DNA of 64,000 nt. Origin: an uncultured Collinsella sp. (GTDB lineage: Bacteria; Actinomycetota; Coriobacteriia; Coriobacteriales; Coriobacteriaceae). The notes beneath the pieces were generated by a model, which saw nothing but the letters and a program-made list of their open reading frames with translations, had not been told where the DNA came from and did not search any database. The stretch is taken from NCBI GenBank assembly GCA_900542175.1, contig UQNC01000006.1:5691-69690 (forward strand), in the 5' to 3' direction. Positions 42,822 through 51,206 of this stretch are shown piece after piece (position 1 is the first letter of the stretch; the number at the start of each line of letters is the position of its first letter). The position numbers and the translations under genes are program-made.

Positions 42822-44009
42822 ATGTCGAGCCTCACCGGTAAGTCATTGAACCCTGTTATGAATCGCAGGAGTGTTATCGCGAGCGCAGCAGGTCTGGGGG
42901 CGATGTCCATTCTAGCTGGCTGCTCCTCCAACGGCGGCGACAGCGGTTCCGCTTCGGGCGACGCTTCGTTTAAGATCGGCACCATCGGCCCGCTGACCGG
43001 CGCCAACGCGTCCTACGGCAAGTCCGTTACCCAGGGTGTCGAGCTTGGCTGCAAGGATTTCTCGACCAAGGAGCTGCCGCTTGCCAGCAAGGCCGAGGAT
43101 GACCAGGCCGATGGCGAGAAGGCCGTCAACGCCTTCAACACCCTGCTCGACTGGGGCATGCAGGCCCTCGTCGGCCCGACCACCACGGGTGCGTCGGTTG
43201 CCGTTGCCGCAGAGTGTGGTAACGACCCCAAGACGTTCATGATCACCCCGTCCGCGTCCTCCGAGGACGTCACCGACGGCAAGGATTGCGTCTTCCAGGT
43301 TTGCTTCACCGACCCCAACCAGGGTGTCAACGCTGCCAAGTTCCTGGCGCAGAAGTATGCGGACGAGAAGTTCGTGCTGTTCTATAACTCCGGCGACGCC
43401 TATTCTTCGGGTATCGCAGATTCCTTTAAGGCCCAGGCCGCTGAGTCCAAGCTCGAGGTTGTTGACGAGGAGACCTTTAAGGACGACTCCGCCACGAGCT
43501 TTACCAACCAGCTGACCAAGGCCAAGCAGGCCGGCGCCACCATGATCTTTGCGCCGATCTACTACACGCCGGCGTCCGTCCTGCTCAAGAATGCCAAGGA
43601 CATGGGCTACAACGTCAAGATGATGGGCTGCGACGGCATGGACGGCATCCTGGGCGTTGAGGGCTTCGACACCTCTCTTGCCGAGGGTCTGCTGCTCATG
43701 ACCCCGTTCTCCGCCGACGACGAGAAGAACGCCGACTTCGTCAACGCTTACAAGGATAAGTACGGCGATACTCCCGACCAGTTTGCCGCCGACGCCTACG
43801 ACGGCGTGCACGCGGTGGCCGAGGCCCTCAAGGAGGCCGGTCTTGGTGTCGACGCCGACCCGACCGAGGTCGCCGAGAAGCTGCCCAAGGCTATGCTCAA
43901 GATTACCGTTGACGGTCTGACCGGCAAGCTCACCTGGAACGATAAGGGCCAGGTCCAGAAGGACCCCACGGCGTACGTCATCACCGATGGCAAGTACGTA
44001 CAGGCCTAA
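42822..44009 (+). CDS. Branched-chain amino acid ABC transporter, substrate-binding lipoprotein 2
   Basis: A 395-residue paralogue of the preceding protein, with long identical stretches (for example FTNQLTKAK and PIYYTPASVLLKNA). The N terminus carries a twin-arginine-like MNRRSVIASAAG and a lipobox LAGC. The two copies most likely arose by tandem duplication and may differ in ligand preference, sharing one LivHMGF membrane complex. GAGAGGAGAG precedes the ATG. A series of three hairpins separates it from livH. Confidence 0.9.
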   Translation: MSSLTGKSLNPVMNRRSVIASAAGLGAMSILAGCSSNGGDSGSASGDASFKIGTIGPLTGANASYGKSVTQGVELGCKDFSTKELPLASKAEDDQADGEKAVNAFNTLLDWGMQALVGPTTTGASVAVAAECGNDPKTFMITPSASSEDVTDGKDCVFQVCFTDPNQGVNAAKFLAQKYADEKFVLFYNSGDAYSSGIADSFKAQAAESKLEVVDEETFKDDSATSFTNQLTKAKQAGATMIFAPIYYTPASVLLKNAKDMGYNVKMMGCDGMDGILGVEGFDTSLAEGLLLMTPFSADDEKNADFVNAYKDKYGDTPDQFAADAYDGVHAVAEALKEAGLGVDADPTEVAEKLPKAMLKITVDGLTGKLTWNDKGQVQKDPTAYVITDGKYVQA

Positions 44010-44012
44010 TAG

Positions 44013-44102
44013 ACCGCCTTACATAGAGCGGTTTTGATCCCAAGCAGGGGAGGTTTTGGCCTTCCCTGCTTGCTTGGTATCTAGGGACAGTGTAACGTCC
44101 CT
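44013..44102 (+). terminator. Three tandem hairpins between livJ2 and livH
   Basis: (1) ACCGC/GCGGT (44013-44032) followed by TTTGAT. (2) A 12-bp stem with one G-U pair, AAGCAGGGGAGG/CCTTCCCTGCTT (44042-44071). (3) AGGGAC/GTCCCT (44083-44102), one of the GGGACAG-core repeats. They probably terminate most transcripts and stabilise the 3' end of livJ2 mRNA, so that binding protein is made in excess over the permease. Confidence 0.68.
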
Positions 44103-44148
44103 GTTTCATACATTAACTGGAAACCTATTCGAAAGGGGGATGTGGAAC

Positions 44149-45030
44149 ATGACGGTCTTTATCCAATACCTGGTCAACGGCCTGTCCATGGGCAGCGTCT
44201 ACGCCATCATCGCGTTGGGCTACACCATGGTCTATGGCATCGCCAAGATGCTGAACTTCGCTCACGGCGACGTCATCATGGTCGGTGCCTATGTCTCGTT
44301 CTGTGCCACGTCGTATCTCGGCCTCCCGGGCTGGGCATCTGTAATTCTCTCTTGTGTGGTCTGTACCGTTCTCGGTGTTCTCATCGAGGGCCTGGCATAC
44401 AAGCCGCTGCGTCAGGCGGGCCCGCTGGCCGTTCTGATCACGGCCATCGGCGTGTCTTACTTCCTGCAGAACGCCGCACAGCTTCTGTGGGGCGCCACGC
44501 CCAAGAACTTCACTTCGCTCGTCACCTTCCAGGTGCCGGAGTTCTTGGCCAAGTTCAATGTAAGCGCCGTCTCGCTCGTCACCATCGTCGCCTGCCTGGT
44601 TATCATGGCCGGCCTGATGTTCTTTACAGGTAAGACCAAGATGGGTAAAGCCATGCGCGCCGTGTCCGAGGACAAGGCTGCCGCTCAGCTCATGGGCATC
44701 AACGTCAACCGTACCATCTCGATGACGTTTGCCATCGGCTCTGCCCTTGCTGCCATCGCCGGCGTGCTGCTGTGCTCCTACTCGCCGGTGCTGCAGCCCA
44801 CGACGGGTGCCATGCCTGGCATCAAGGCCTTCGACGCCGCCGTCTTCGGCGGTATCGGCTCCATCCCCGGCGCCTTTGTCGGTGGCATTCTCATCGGCAT
44901 CATCGAAGCGATGGCGCAGGCCTATATTTCCACGAGCCTTGCCAACTCCATCGTCTTTGGTGTTCTGATCATTGTCCTGCTCGTCAAGCCTGCCGGCCTC
45001 TTGGGCAAGTACGTCCCCGAGAAGGTGTAG
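44149..45030 (+). CDS. livH: Branched-chain amino acid ABC permease LivH
   Basis: A 293-residue inner-membrane permease with about eight helices. Family marks are LVNGLSMGSVYAIIALGYTMVYGIAKMLNFAHGD, MRAVSEDKAAAQLMGINVNRTI (the cytosolic coupling region), and FGGIGSIPGAFVGG. The ATG at 44149 is 9 bases from GGGGGA; an ATG at 44140 is less well spaced. livM follows immediately. Confidence 0.92.
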   Translation: MTVFIQYLVNGLSMGSVYAIIALGYTMVYGIAKMLNFAHGDVIMVGAYVSFCATSYLGLPGWASVILSCVVCTVLGVLIEGLAYKPLRQAGPLAVLITAIGVSYFLQNAAQLLWGATPKNFTSLVTFQVPEFLAKFNVSAVSLVTIVACLVIMAGLMFFTGKTKMGKAMRAVSEDKAAAQLMGINVNRTISMTFAIGSALAAIAGVLLCSYSPVLQPTTGAMPGIKAFDAAVFGGIGSIPGAFVGGILIGIIEAMAQAYISTSLANSIVFGVLIIVLLVKPAGLLGKYVPEKV

Positions 45031-46119
45031 GTGAGCGTTATGAAGTTTCTTAAAGACAAGCAGACGCGTCACGACTTTGTCACGTACGCCATGTGCCTTG
45101 TGGCGTTCGCCATCGTGTTCTTTATGCAGTCCAACCATATGATTCCGCGCATGATCGCCGGTCAGCTGGTTCCCATCACGGCCTATATCGTCATGGCCAT
45201 CTCCCTTAACCTCGTCGTCGGCATCGCGGGCGACTTGTCGCTGGGCCACGCGGGCTTTATGAGCGTCGGCGCCTATACGGGCATCGTTACCGCGGTCGCG
45301 CTGGAGAGCGCCGTTCCCTCCGATCCGGTGCGCCTTATCATCAGCATCGTGGTCGGTGCCATCGCTGCCGCCATCCTGGGCTTCTTGATCGGCATCCCGG
45401 TCCTTCGCCTGAGCGGCGATTACCTGGCTATCGTGACGCTGGCCTTTGGCGAGATCATCAAAGAGATCGTCACCTGCCTTATCGTGGGCGTCGACTCCCG
45501 CGGCCTGCATGTGATCTTTAACATCACAGGTAACTCCACGATCGACGACCTGCACCTGCTCGAGGACGGCACCGCCATCATCAAGGGCGCGCAGGGCGCA
45601 TCGGGCGTGTCGACGTACTCGACCTTCCTCGCCGGTGCCATCCTGGTCATGGTCGCACTCGTGATCGTGCTCAACCTGGTTCGCAGCCGTACCGGCCGTG
45701 CCATTATGGCCGTGCGCGACAACAAGATCGCTGCCGAGTCCGTGGGCATCTCCGTCACCGAGTACCGCATGATCGCCTTCGTGGTTTCCGCCGCTCTCGC
45801 CGGCGCTGCCGGAGCCCTCTTCGGCGGTAACTTCTCGCAGCTTTCCGCCACCAAGTTCGACTTCAACACGTCCATCCTCATCCTGGTGTTCGTGGTCCTG
45901 GGCGGTCTGGGCAATATGCGCGGCTCCGTCATCGCGGCGGCGTTGCTCACGGTGCTTCCCGAGCTGCTCCGTCAGTTCTCGGACTACCGCATGCTCATCT
46001 ACGCCATCGTGCTGATTCTGGTCATGATCTTTACCAACAACCCGCAGCTCAAGTCGTTCTTCGCACGCATTAAGGACCGCTTTGCTTCCAAGAAGGAGGT
46101 GGCAGCCGATGCCCAGTAA
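45031..46119 (+). CDS. livM: Branched-chain amino acid ABC permease LivM
   Basis: A 362-residue partner permease. It has LNLVVGIAGDLSLGHAGFMSVGAY, AVRDNKIAAESVGISVTEYRM (coupling region) and FVVLGGLGNMRGSVIAA. The GTG at 45031 abuts the livH stop; an ATG at 45040 is an equally possible start three codons in. About nine helices are predicted. livG overlaps its end by 11 bases. Confidence 0.92.
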   Translation: MSVMKFLKDKQTRHDFVTYAMCLVAFAIVFFMQSNHMIPRMIAGQLVPITAYIVMAISLNLVVGIAGDLSLGHAGFMSVGAYTGIVTAVALESAVPSDPVRLIISIVVGAIAAAILGFLIGIPVLRLSGDYLAIVTLAFGEIIKEIVTCLIVGVDSRGLHVIFNITGNSTIDDLHLLEDGTAIIKGAQGASGVSTYSTFLAGAILVMVALVIVLNLVRSRTGRAIMAVRDNKIAAESVGISVTEYRMIAFVVSAALAGAAGALFGGNFSQLSATKFDFNTSILILVFVVLGGLGNMRGSVIAAALLTVLPELLRQFSDYRMLIYAIVLILVMIFTNNPQLKSFFARIKDRFASKKEVAADAQ

Positions 46120-46969
46120 GTTTGAGTTCAACAAGGGCAAGATGGTCCCGTATCCTTCTGGCGCCATCGTTCCCGACCGCGACCTGGGCCAGCGCCCGGC
46201 GCTCGAGTGCATCCACTTGGGCATTGAATTTGGCGGCCTTAAGGCAGTCGACGACTTTAGCCTGACCATCGGTAAGACCGAGATCGCCGGTCTGATCGGT
46301 CCCAACGGTGCCGGTAAGACCACGGTCTTCAACCTGCTCACCAAGGTGTACCAGCCCACGCACGGTACTATCCTGCTCGACGGCGAGGACACCTCGGGCA
46401 AGTCGGTCTATCAGGTCAACCGTATGGGTATCGCCCGTACGTTCCAGAACATTCGCCTGTTCAACACCATGACGGTGGAGGACAACGTTAAGGTCGGCCT
46501 GCACAACCAGGAGCGCTACTCTGGTTTTGAGGGCGTGCTGCGTCTGCCGACGTACTGGAAGCACGAGAAGGCCGCCCACGAGCGCGCCATGGAGCTGCTG
46601 TCCATCTTTGATATGGAGCACCTGGCAAACGAGCAGGCCGGCTCGCTGCCTTACGGCGCCCAGCGTCGTCTGGAGATCGTCCGCGCGCTTGCCACCAACC
46701 CCAAACTGCTGCTGCTCGACGAGCCTGCCGCCGGCATGAACCCGTCCGAGACCGCGGAGCTCATGGAGAACATCGTCAAGATCCGCGACACCTTTGGCAT
46801 CGCCATTATGCTTATCGAGCATGATATGTCGCTCGTCATGAACATCTGCGAGGGCATCTGCGTGCTCAACTTTGGTAAGGTCATCGCCAAGGGCACGGCC
46901 GAGGAGATCCAGAACAACGATGCCGTAATTGAGGCATATCTGGGCAAGCAGGATAAGGGGGAGAACTAA
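46109..46969 (+). CDS. livG: Branched-chain amino acid ABC transporter ATPase LivG
   Basis: A 286-residue ATPase. Walker A is GPNGAGKT, the signature loop is the LivG-type LPYGAQRR in place of LSGGQ, Walker B is LLLLDEPAAGMNP, and the H-loop is in IEHDMSLVM. An extension of about 30 residues precedes the ABC domain. The ATG at 46109 follows AAGGAGGT and overlaps livM. Confidence 0.93.
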   Translation: MPSKFEFNKGKMVPYPSGAIVPDRDLGQRPALECIHLGIEFGGLKAVDDFSLTIGKTEIAGLIGPNGAGKTTVFNLLTKVYQPTHGTILLDGEDTSGKSVYQVNRMGIARTFQNIRLFNTMTVEDNVKVGLHNQERYSGFEGVLRLPTYWKHEKAAHERAMELLSIFDMEHLANEQAGSLPYGAQRRLEIVRALATNPKLLLLDEPAAGMNPSETAELMENIVKIRDTFGIAIMLIEHDMSLVMNICEGICVLNFGKVIAKGTAEEIQNNDAVIEAYLGKQDKGEN

Positions 46970-47683
46970 ATGGCAGAGCCGATGCTTTCCGTCTACAACA
47001 TCAACGTCTGGTACGGCGCTATCCACGCCATCAAGGACATCTCCTTTAACGTCAACGAGGGCGAGATCGTGGCCCTGATCGGCGCGAACGGCGCCGGTAA
47101 GTCCACGACGCTTAAAACCGTCTCGGGCCTGCTGCGTTCCAAGACCGGCTCCATCAAGTTTATGGGCGAGGACATTACCCATACGCCTGCCGATAAACTG
47201 GTGGGCAAGGGCCTGGCCCAGGTTCCCGAGGGCCGTCGCGCCTTTTTGCAGATGACGGTCGAGGAGAACCTGGAGATGGGCGCCTACACGCAGCCCAAGT
47301 CCACGGTGGCTCCGGGCCTTGAGCGCGTCTACGAGCAGTTCCCGCGCCTTAAGGAGCGCCGTCGCCAGGTCGCCGGCACCCTTTCGGGCGGCGAACAGCA
47401 GATGCTCGTTATGGGGCGCGCCCTTATGAGCAATCCCAAGCTGCTCATGCTCGATGAGCCTTCCATGGGTCTGGCGCCGATTCTGATTGAGCAGATCTTC
47501 CAGATTGTCGAGGACCTGCACAAGGCCGGTACCACGGTGCTTCTGGTCGAGCAAAACGCACAGATGGCTCTTTCCATCGCCACACGCGGCTACGTGCTCG
47601 AGACCGGCAAGATTACCATGACCGGCACCGGCCAAGAGCTCCTGCACGACGACAACGTCCGCAAGGCTTACCTGGGCGGCTAG
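46970..47683 (+). CDS. livF: Branched-chain amino acid ABC transporter ATPase LivF
   Basis: A 237-residue ATPase, second nucleotide-binding subunit of the Liv importer. It has Walker A GANGAGKS, signature LSGGEQQML, Walker B LLMLDEPSMGLAP and H-loop LLVEQNAQMAL. The ATG follows the livG stop directly, with GGGGGAG as ribosome binding site. It is the last gene of the operon. Confidence 0.93.
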   Translation: MAEPMLSVYNINVWYGAIHAIKDISFNVNEGEIVALIGANGAGKSTTLKTVSGLLRSKTGSIKFMGEDITHTPADKLVGKGLAQVPEGRRAFLQMTVEENLEMGAYTQPKSTVAPGLERVYEQFPRLKERRRQVAGTLSGGEQQMLVMGRALMSNPKLLMLDEPSMGLAPILIEQIFQIVEDLHKAGTTVLLVEQNAQMALSIATRGYVLETGKITMTGTGQELLHDDNVRKAYLGG

Positions 47684-47688
47684 GGACT

Positions 47689-47712
47689 TCCGCCGTTCTG
47701 CCGAACGGCGGA
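47689..47712 (+). terminator. Hairpin after livF
   Basis: A 10-bp perfect stem, TCCGCCGTTC (47689-47698) with GAACGGCGGA (47703-47712), six bases after the livF stop. There is no poly-T tail, so it is either a weak terminator or an mRNA 3' stabiliser. Confidence 0.55.
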
Positions 47713-48235
47713 CCGGCCGACGCTGCGCGGGCGCCCTGATCGACGTGCCGAAGCTCCTCACCCTTGGGGCTATGCCGCGGTACGAGGCCAGGTGGTCATG
47801 GTCCGGGAACCTCGCGATGTCGAATGACACCGCGAGGTTCGCCGCCGTCCTCGGCGGCCTCGACCCCCGAGTGGGCGATCCCCACGCGCTAACGCCTGCA
47901 AACAAGGGGATTGCCAAGACGCCGCCGGGCACCTCCGTCATAGACGTGGAAGTGCGGCCGCGCTGAAGCACTGCGCGGTGTCTGCTCGCTTATGTGCGCA
48001 TCACGAAGGAAGACCAGATCGGTGAGCGGGATTGGCCCGAAGTCGAGAGATTCCCATCAGCCTCTCGTCGGTCGATGACCGGTTCACCACGCAGGAAGAG
48101 CGTGACGGAAGGTCTCGCAAAAAGGCTCCGAGCGCGGCGTGCTCATGCCCGTCGTGGTGCGCCCGAAGGGGGGGGGACGGCTGCTACGAGCTCGATCATT
48201 TGCGAGGAGAAGACGAACCAGTCGTTGCAGATCCA
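47713..48235 (+). pseudogene. Decayed segment with ParB-domain-like fragments
   Basis: This ~520-base stretch has no intact gene. From about 48040 its plus-strand translation shows ParB N-terminal-like pieces that jump between frames: REIPISLSSVDDRFT, then GLAKRLR, then ERGVLMPVVVRPKGG, then GDGCYELDHLRGED. This pattern suggests a ParB/Srx-fold domain broken by several small indels, possibly a remnant of a plasmid or integrated element. The left half (47745-47966) has a 73-codon open frame of no recognisable family. The right end abuts, and appears to truncate, the DUF4097-like gene on the other strand. Confidence 0.4.
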
Positions 48236-48459
48236 ATATGGATCTCGCCGACCTCGGCAAGCTGCTCGATGAGTGGAAGCCCTGTCGGGTCGTCTATTTC
48301 AACACCACCCAGAATGATGGTGTCATCGCGCAGGTCGATCTGCGTGTTGAGCACAGCGAGGTTAAAGCCGGAGGCCACAAATCCGATAGCAGCCAGGACG
48401 AGCCCCGTGGCAACAAGCCCACCCGCTACGGCAAGGTAAATCCTTTTTACGCTGGACAT
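48196..48459 (-). pseudogene. 3'-truncated DUF4097-like membrane protein
   Basis: An 87-codon frame with one N-terminal transmembrane helix (YLAVAGGLVATGLVLAAIGFVAS) and the start of an extracytoplasmic domain (LVNTQIDL-like, ILGGVEIDDPTGLPLIEQL). Proteins encoded after PadR-DUF1700 pairs commonly are DUF4097 proteins of 250 or more residues. Here the sequence breaks off near 48235 and ends in an unrelated ATTGSSSPRK tail from the decayed segment. AAGGAGT precedes the ATG, so it may still be translated. That the rest has been deleted is inferred. Confidence 0.55.
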
Positions 48460-48473
48460 GTTTGCACTCCTTC

Positions 48474-49106
48474 CTATGCCGTGAGCGGCGCCGCTTCGGC
48501 GCCCATGCGGCTCTTATTGTCTCGATCTTTCCAGAAGGGCGAAACGGCTTTCTTCGCCCAAAGGGCAGAGAGGCGCGCGATCTGCTTGGACGCCGTCCAG
48601 GCGCCGGCTCCCGTGAGGAGCGCCACACCGATGGAAGCGAATCCCATTCCCATCGAGGCCAAAACGTACGGAACATGCCCGATAATGATGCCGTCCACGG
48701 CGAACAGGAGCCCTACCAGGCCCGCGCCCCCGAATGCCGCGGCCACGATCCACACGCAGAGCGCAAGAACCCAAATACAGATGTAGACTGCAGCGGCAAC
48801 GGCGACGAACGCGAGCAGCAGCGGAATCCATACCGGAGAGCCCACGATGGCGAGCGCCCATAGAAGTGCCGTGCTCTTGCGCTTGGTCCTCGCGATCGCG
48901 CGCGGCACGGCGGGCAGTTCGTCGAGCGTTGCCTCGGCGACCTCACCGGGCGTGCCCATGGCGGCCACAGCCTCGGCCTCCGTCATGCCGTCCTCCATAC
49001 GGTCGGCGATGGCCTCCGCGTAGAACTCCTGCGTTTCCTTTACCTGATCTGCCGGCAGGCAGGCCAGAAGCTCGCCCAGCCGGTTCAAGAACTCATCGCG
49101 CGTCAT
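48474..49106 (-). CDS. DUF1700 (HAAS-type) membrane protein
   Basis: A 210-residue protein. The N-terminal ~70 residues are the HAAS/DUF1700 helical domain (MTRDEFLNRLGELLACLPADQVKE, FYAEAIADRMEDGMTEAEAVAAMG). Three to four transmembrane helices follow (about residues 78-175), with a short basic tail. These proteins are typically encoded right after a PadR regulator and are thought to act in membrane stress sensing. It overlaps padR by 14 bases and precedes the truncated DUF4097-like gene. Confidence 0.88.
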   Translation of the reverse strand: MTRDEFLNRLGELLACLPADQVKETQEFYAEAIADRMEDGMTEAEAVAAMGTPGEVAEATLDELPAVPRAIARTKRKSTALLWALAIVGSPVWIPLLLAFVAVAAAVYICIWVLALCVWIVAAAFGGAGLVGLLFAVDGIIIGHVPYVLASMGMGFASIGVALLTGAGAWTASKQIARLSALWAKKAVSPFWKDRDNKSRMGAEAAPLTA

Positions 49107-49413
49107 GGTGCGCCCCCTCCACGTAACGGTAGATCTCCTGCACGGATGGCCATTCGGCGAGGAACTCGGCGATACGCTCGCGCCCGGCGTCCGTGATGCG
49201 GTAGTACCTCCGCAGCCGCCCGTTGTGCTCGGCGGAGCGCGCGGTGATGCAGCCCGCCTTCTCCAGGCGCTTGAGCAACGGATAGAGCGTGGATTCCGTG
49301 AGCCCCATACTCGCGGGCACGTCCTTCACGATCTGATAGCCGTAGGATTCCTCGCCCGAGACGGCCGCGAGCACGCAGGCCTCGAGGAAGCCGCGCTTCA
49401 TCTGTGCCTCCAT
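49093..49413 (-). CDS. PadR family transcriptional regulator
   Basis: A 106-residue winged-helix repressor: RGFLEACVLAAVSGEESYGYQIV, then the recognition region LTESTLYPLLKRLEKAGCI and the wing RLRRYYRITDAGRERI. The ATG at 49413 follows AAAGGAGGT. The promoter upstream (49451-49479) overlaps palindromic TACTAT/ATAGTA sequences, so autorepression is likely. It heads the padR-DUF1700-DUF4097 operon. Confidence 0.92.
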   Translation of the reverse strand: MEAQMKRGFLEACVLAAVSGEESYGYQIVKDVPASMGLTESTLYPLLKRLEKAGCITARSAEHNGRLRRYYRITDAGRERIAEFLAEWPSVQEIYRYVEGAHHDAR

Positions 49414-49450
49414 CCGCACACCTCCTTTCGTAGTATACTGTGTAACACCT

Positions 49451-49479
49451 ACTATATGACACATAGTATATGATGTCAA
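49451..49479 (-). promoter_or_regulatory. Consensus promoter and likely PadR operator
   Basis: On the minus strand TTGACA (49474-49479), a 17-base spacer, then TATAGT (49451-49456): near-perfect sigma-70. TACTAT and ATAGTA form a 6-bp inverted repeat that spans the end of the spacer and the -10. A second TATACT-type half-site lies just downstream (49433-49438). This is the layout expected for PadR autoregulation. Confidence 0.75.
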
Positions 49480-49518
49480 CAGTTGTCGTATAGGGAGTCC
49501 GGTCTGTCTGTCCCCTGC

Positions 49519-49592
49519 GGGTACTCATTGGGGACGTACTTAAATGAGTACCCATCGCTCAAGGTGGCACCTGGGGACGTTCCTTATGTGCC
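49519..49592. repeat. Two GGGGACGT-core inverted repeats upstream of cutC
   Basis: The first has 11-bp arms, GGGTACTCATT (49519-49529) and AATGAGTACCC (49543-49553), with GGGGACGTA in the loop. The second has GGCAC (49566-49570) and GTGCC (49588-49592) enclosing CTGGGGACGTTCC, next to the palindrome GTGCCGGCAC. They belong to the same GGGAC-core class as those at 2448, 16354 and 44083. The cutC promoter probably lies to their right. Confidence 0.7.
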
Positions 49593-49697
49593 GGCACTTT
49601 GGGACACTCCTTGTCAAGGTTTTGTTCCATCGTGCGGGTTGCTATTTAACGTGCGACAATGCCGTGTGGAAATCGAAATGTCTCCTGGGGGCTATCT

Positions 49698-50375
49698 ATG
49701 CTGTACGAGTTTTGTGCCGAGAACTTTGAGCGTGTGCCGGCGGCTATCGATGCCGGTGCTAAGCGCATCGAGTTGTGCGACAACCTTGCCGTCGGTGGTA
49801 CCACGCCCTCGGCCGGCGTTATCAGCACTACGGTCAGCTATGCTCACGAGCATGACGCGCGAGTGATGTGCATGATTCGCCCGCGTGGCGGTGACTTTCA
49901 CTACAACCAGGACGAGCTGCGCATGATGGAGATGGACTTGGGTCTTGCCGTGAGCGCCGGCGTTGACGGCCTGGTCTTTGGCTGCTGCAAGCCCTGTGCC
50001 GGCGGCTGGGCGCTCGACGAGCTCACCCTCGGCGCCCTCGTGATGGCTACGGGCTGCGCGACCGAGGAGTGCAAGCGCGGGGCCATCGATATCACCTTCC
50101 ACATGGCCTTTGACCAGCTCTCGCCCGAGGCTCAGCTGGACGCCATTGACACACTCGCCGACTGCGGCATCACGCGCATCCTGACGCATGGTGGTGCTGC
50201 CGGAACGCCGATCGAGGACAACCTGGAGCACCTGTCGCGTCTTGTCGAGTATGCGGGCGACCGCCTGACCATCCTTCCCGGCGGCGGCATTTCTACGGCC
50301 AACCGCGATACCGTGGCGGCGGCATTGAGCGTCTCCGAGCTCCATGGCACCAAGATCGTGCCGCTGGAGGCGTAA
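49698..50375 (+). CDS. cutC: CutC family protein
   Basis: A 225-residue TIM-barrel protein of the CutC family, historically tied to copper tolerance; its enzymatic activity is not settled. It has RIELCDNLAVGGTTPS, MIRPRGGDFHYNQDEL, GVDGLVFGCC, ITFHMAFDQ, RILTHGGAAGT and ILPGGGIS. The ATG at 49698 is 6 bases from TGGGGG; the open frame begins 13 codons earlier without a ribosome binding site. The GalT-like gene follows after 3 bases. Confidence 0.92.
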   Translation: MLYEFCAENFERVPAAIDAGAKRIELCDNLAVGGTTPSAGVISTTVSYAHEHDARVMCMIRPRGGDFHYNQDELRMMEMDLGLAVSAGVDGLVFGCCKPCAGGWALDELTLGALVMATGCATEECKRGAIDITFHMAFDQLSPEAQLDAIDTLADCGITRILTHGGAAGTPIEDNLEHLSRLVEYAGDRLTILPGGGISTANRDTVAAALSVSELHGTKIVPLEA

Positions 50376-50378
50376 CCC

Positions 50379-51176
50379 GTGGCGCTGGTATTTGACGTTC
50401 AGCAGGCGAACGGTAAGCCCGACGACAACCGGCGCCCTGGCACCGCGTGTCCCTTTTGCGATACCGAGGAACTTGCCGATATCATCCGGCGCGATGGTGA
50501 CTGCATCTGGCTCGAGAATAAGTTCAAGACCCTGCGCGCCACCCGTCAAACCGTGCTGATCGAGTCGGCCGATCACGATGCCGACCTGGTGATCTATGAG
50601 CCGGATGAACTCCACCATGTGATACGGTTTGCCCTGGGTTGCTGGCAGCAGATGATCGATTCACAGCAGTATCGCAGCGTTCTCATGTACAAGAACAAGG
50701 GTCCGCTCTCGGGCGGTAGTCTCGTTCATCCGCACATGCAGATTGTGGGTTTGGAGCAGGAAGACGGCTACACTTCGCTGACTTCTGCCAATTTCGAAGG
50801 CATCAATGTCTGGCAACAGGGGAGAATCTCGGTCAATATCTCAACCGAACCGATCATGGGGTTCTTTGAGATCAACGTTTCAGCCCCGCAGGGAATCGCC
50901 GCCAGCGATGACGCACGAGACCAAGCCGAGGCGGATCTCTTTGCCGATGCGATCCAGGTAGCTCTGCGCTATATCCTAAACGAGCACCACGGTGGTCGCG
51001 CAGAGTCGTACAACTTGTTCTTCTATCACCTGGGCGGTCGGACCATTGCCAAGGCGCTGCCGCGTTGGGTGGTTTCGCCCTACTTTGTCGGCTATCGTTT
51101 GGCCCAAGTCAATGCCGAGACGACGCTCGATATCGATGCTGAGCGTCTGCGTGCGCATCTGGAAACGCTCGTATAG
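50379..51176 (+). CDS. GalT/HIT-like protein (DUF4931 type)
   Basis: A 265-residue protein of the HIT/galactose-1-phosphate uridylyltransferase superfamily. It has CPFCDTEEL (a zinc-type CxxC), and GPLSGGSLVHPHMQI, the H-x-H active-site strand of GalT-like nucleotidyl transferases. The overall pattern fits DUF4931. It may transfer or hydrolyse a nucleotide-linked phosphate; the substrate is unknown. GTG start with GGAGG; it is co-transcribed with cutC. Confidence 0.78.
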   Translation: MALVFDVQQANGKPDDNRRPGTACPFCDTEELADIIRRDGDCIWLENKFKTLRATRQTVLIESADHDADLVIYEPDELHHVIRFALGCWQQMIDSQQYRSVLMYKNKGPLSGGSLVHPHMQIVGLEQEDGYTSLTSANFEGINVWQQGRISVNISTEPIMGFFEINVSAPQGIAASDDARDQAEADLFADAIQVALRYILNEHHGGRAESYNLFFYHLGGRTIAKALPRWVVSPYFVGYRLAQVNAETTLDIDAERLRAHLETLV

Positions 51177-51206
51177 CAAGACTAACACCCGCGTAATGCG
51201 GACAGC

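Noticed and set aside
47745..47966. 73-codon plus-strand frame after livF as a real gene
   Set aside because: No ribosome binding site, no recognisable motif, and it lies within a decayed segment.
44125..47971. Two long minus-strand open frames across livHMGF
   Set aside because: They are antisense to well-recognised Liv genes and translate to Asp/His/Gly-rich or basic sequence without motifs; there is no ribosome binding site.
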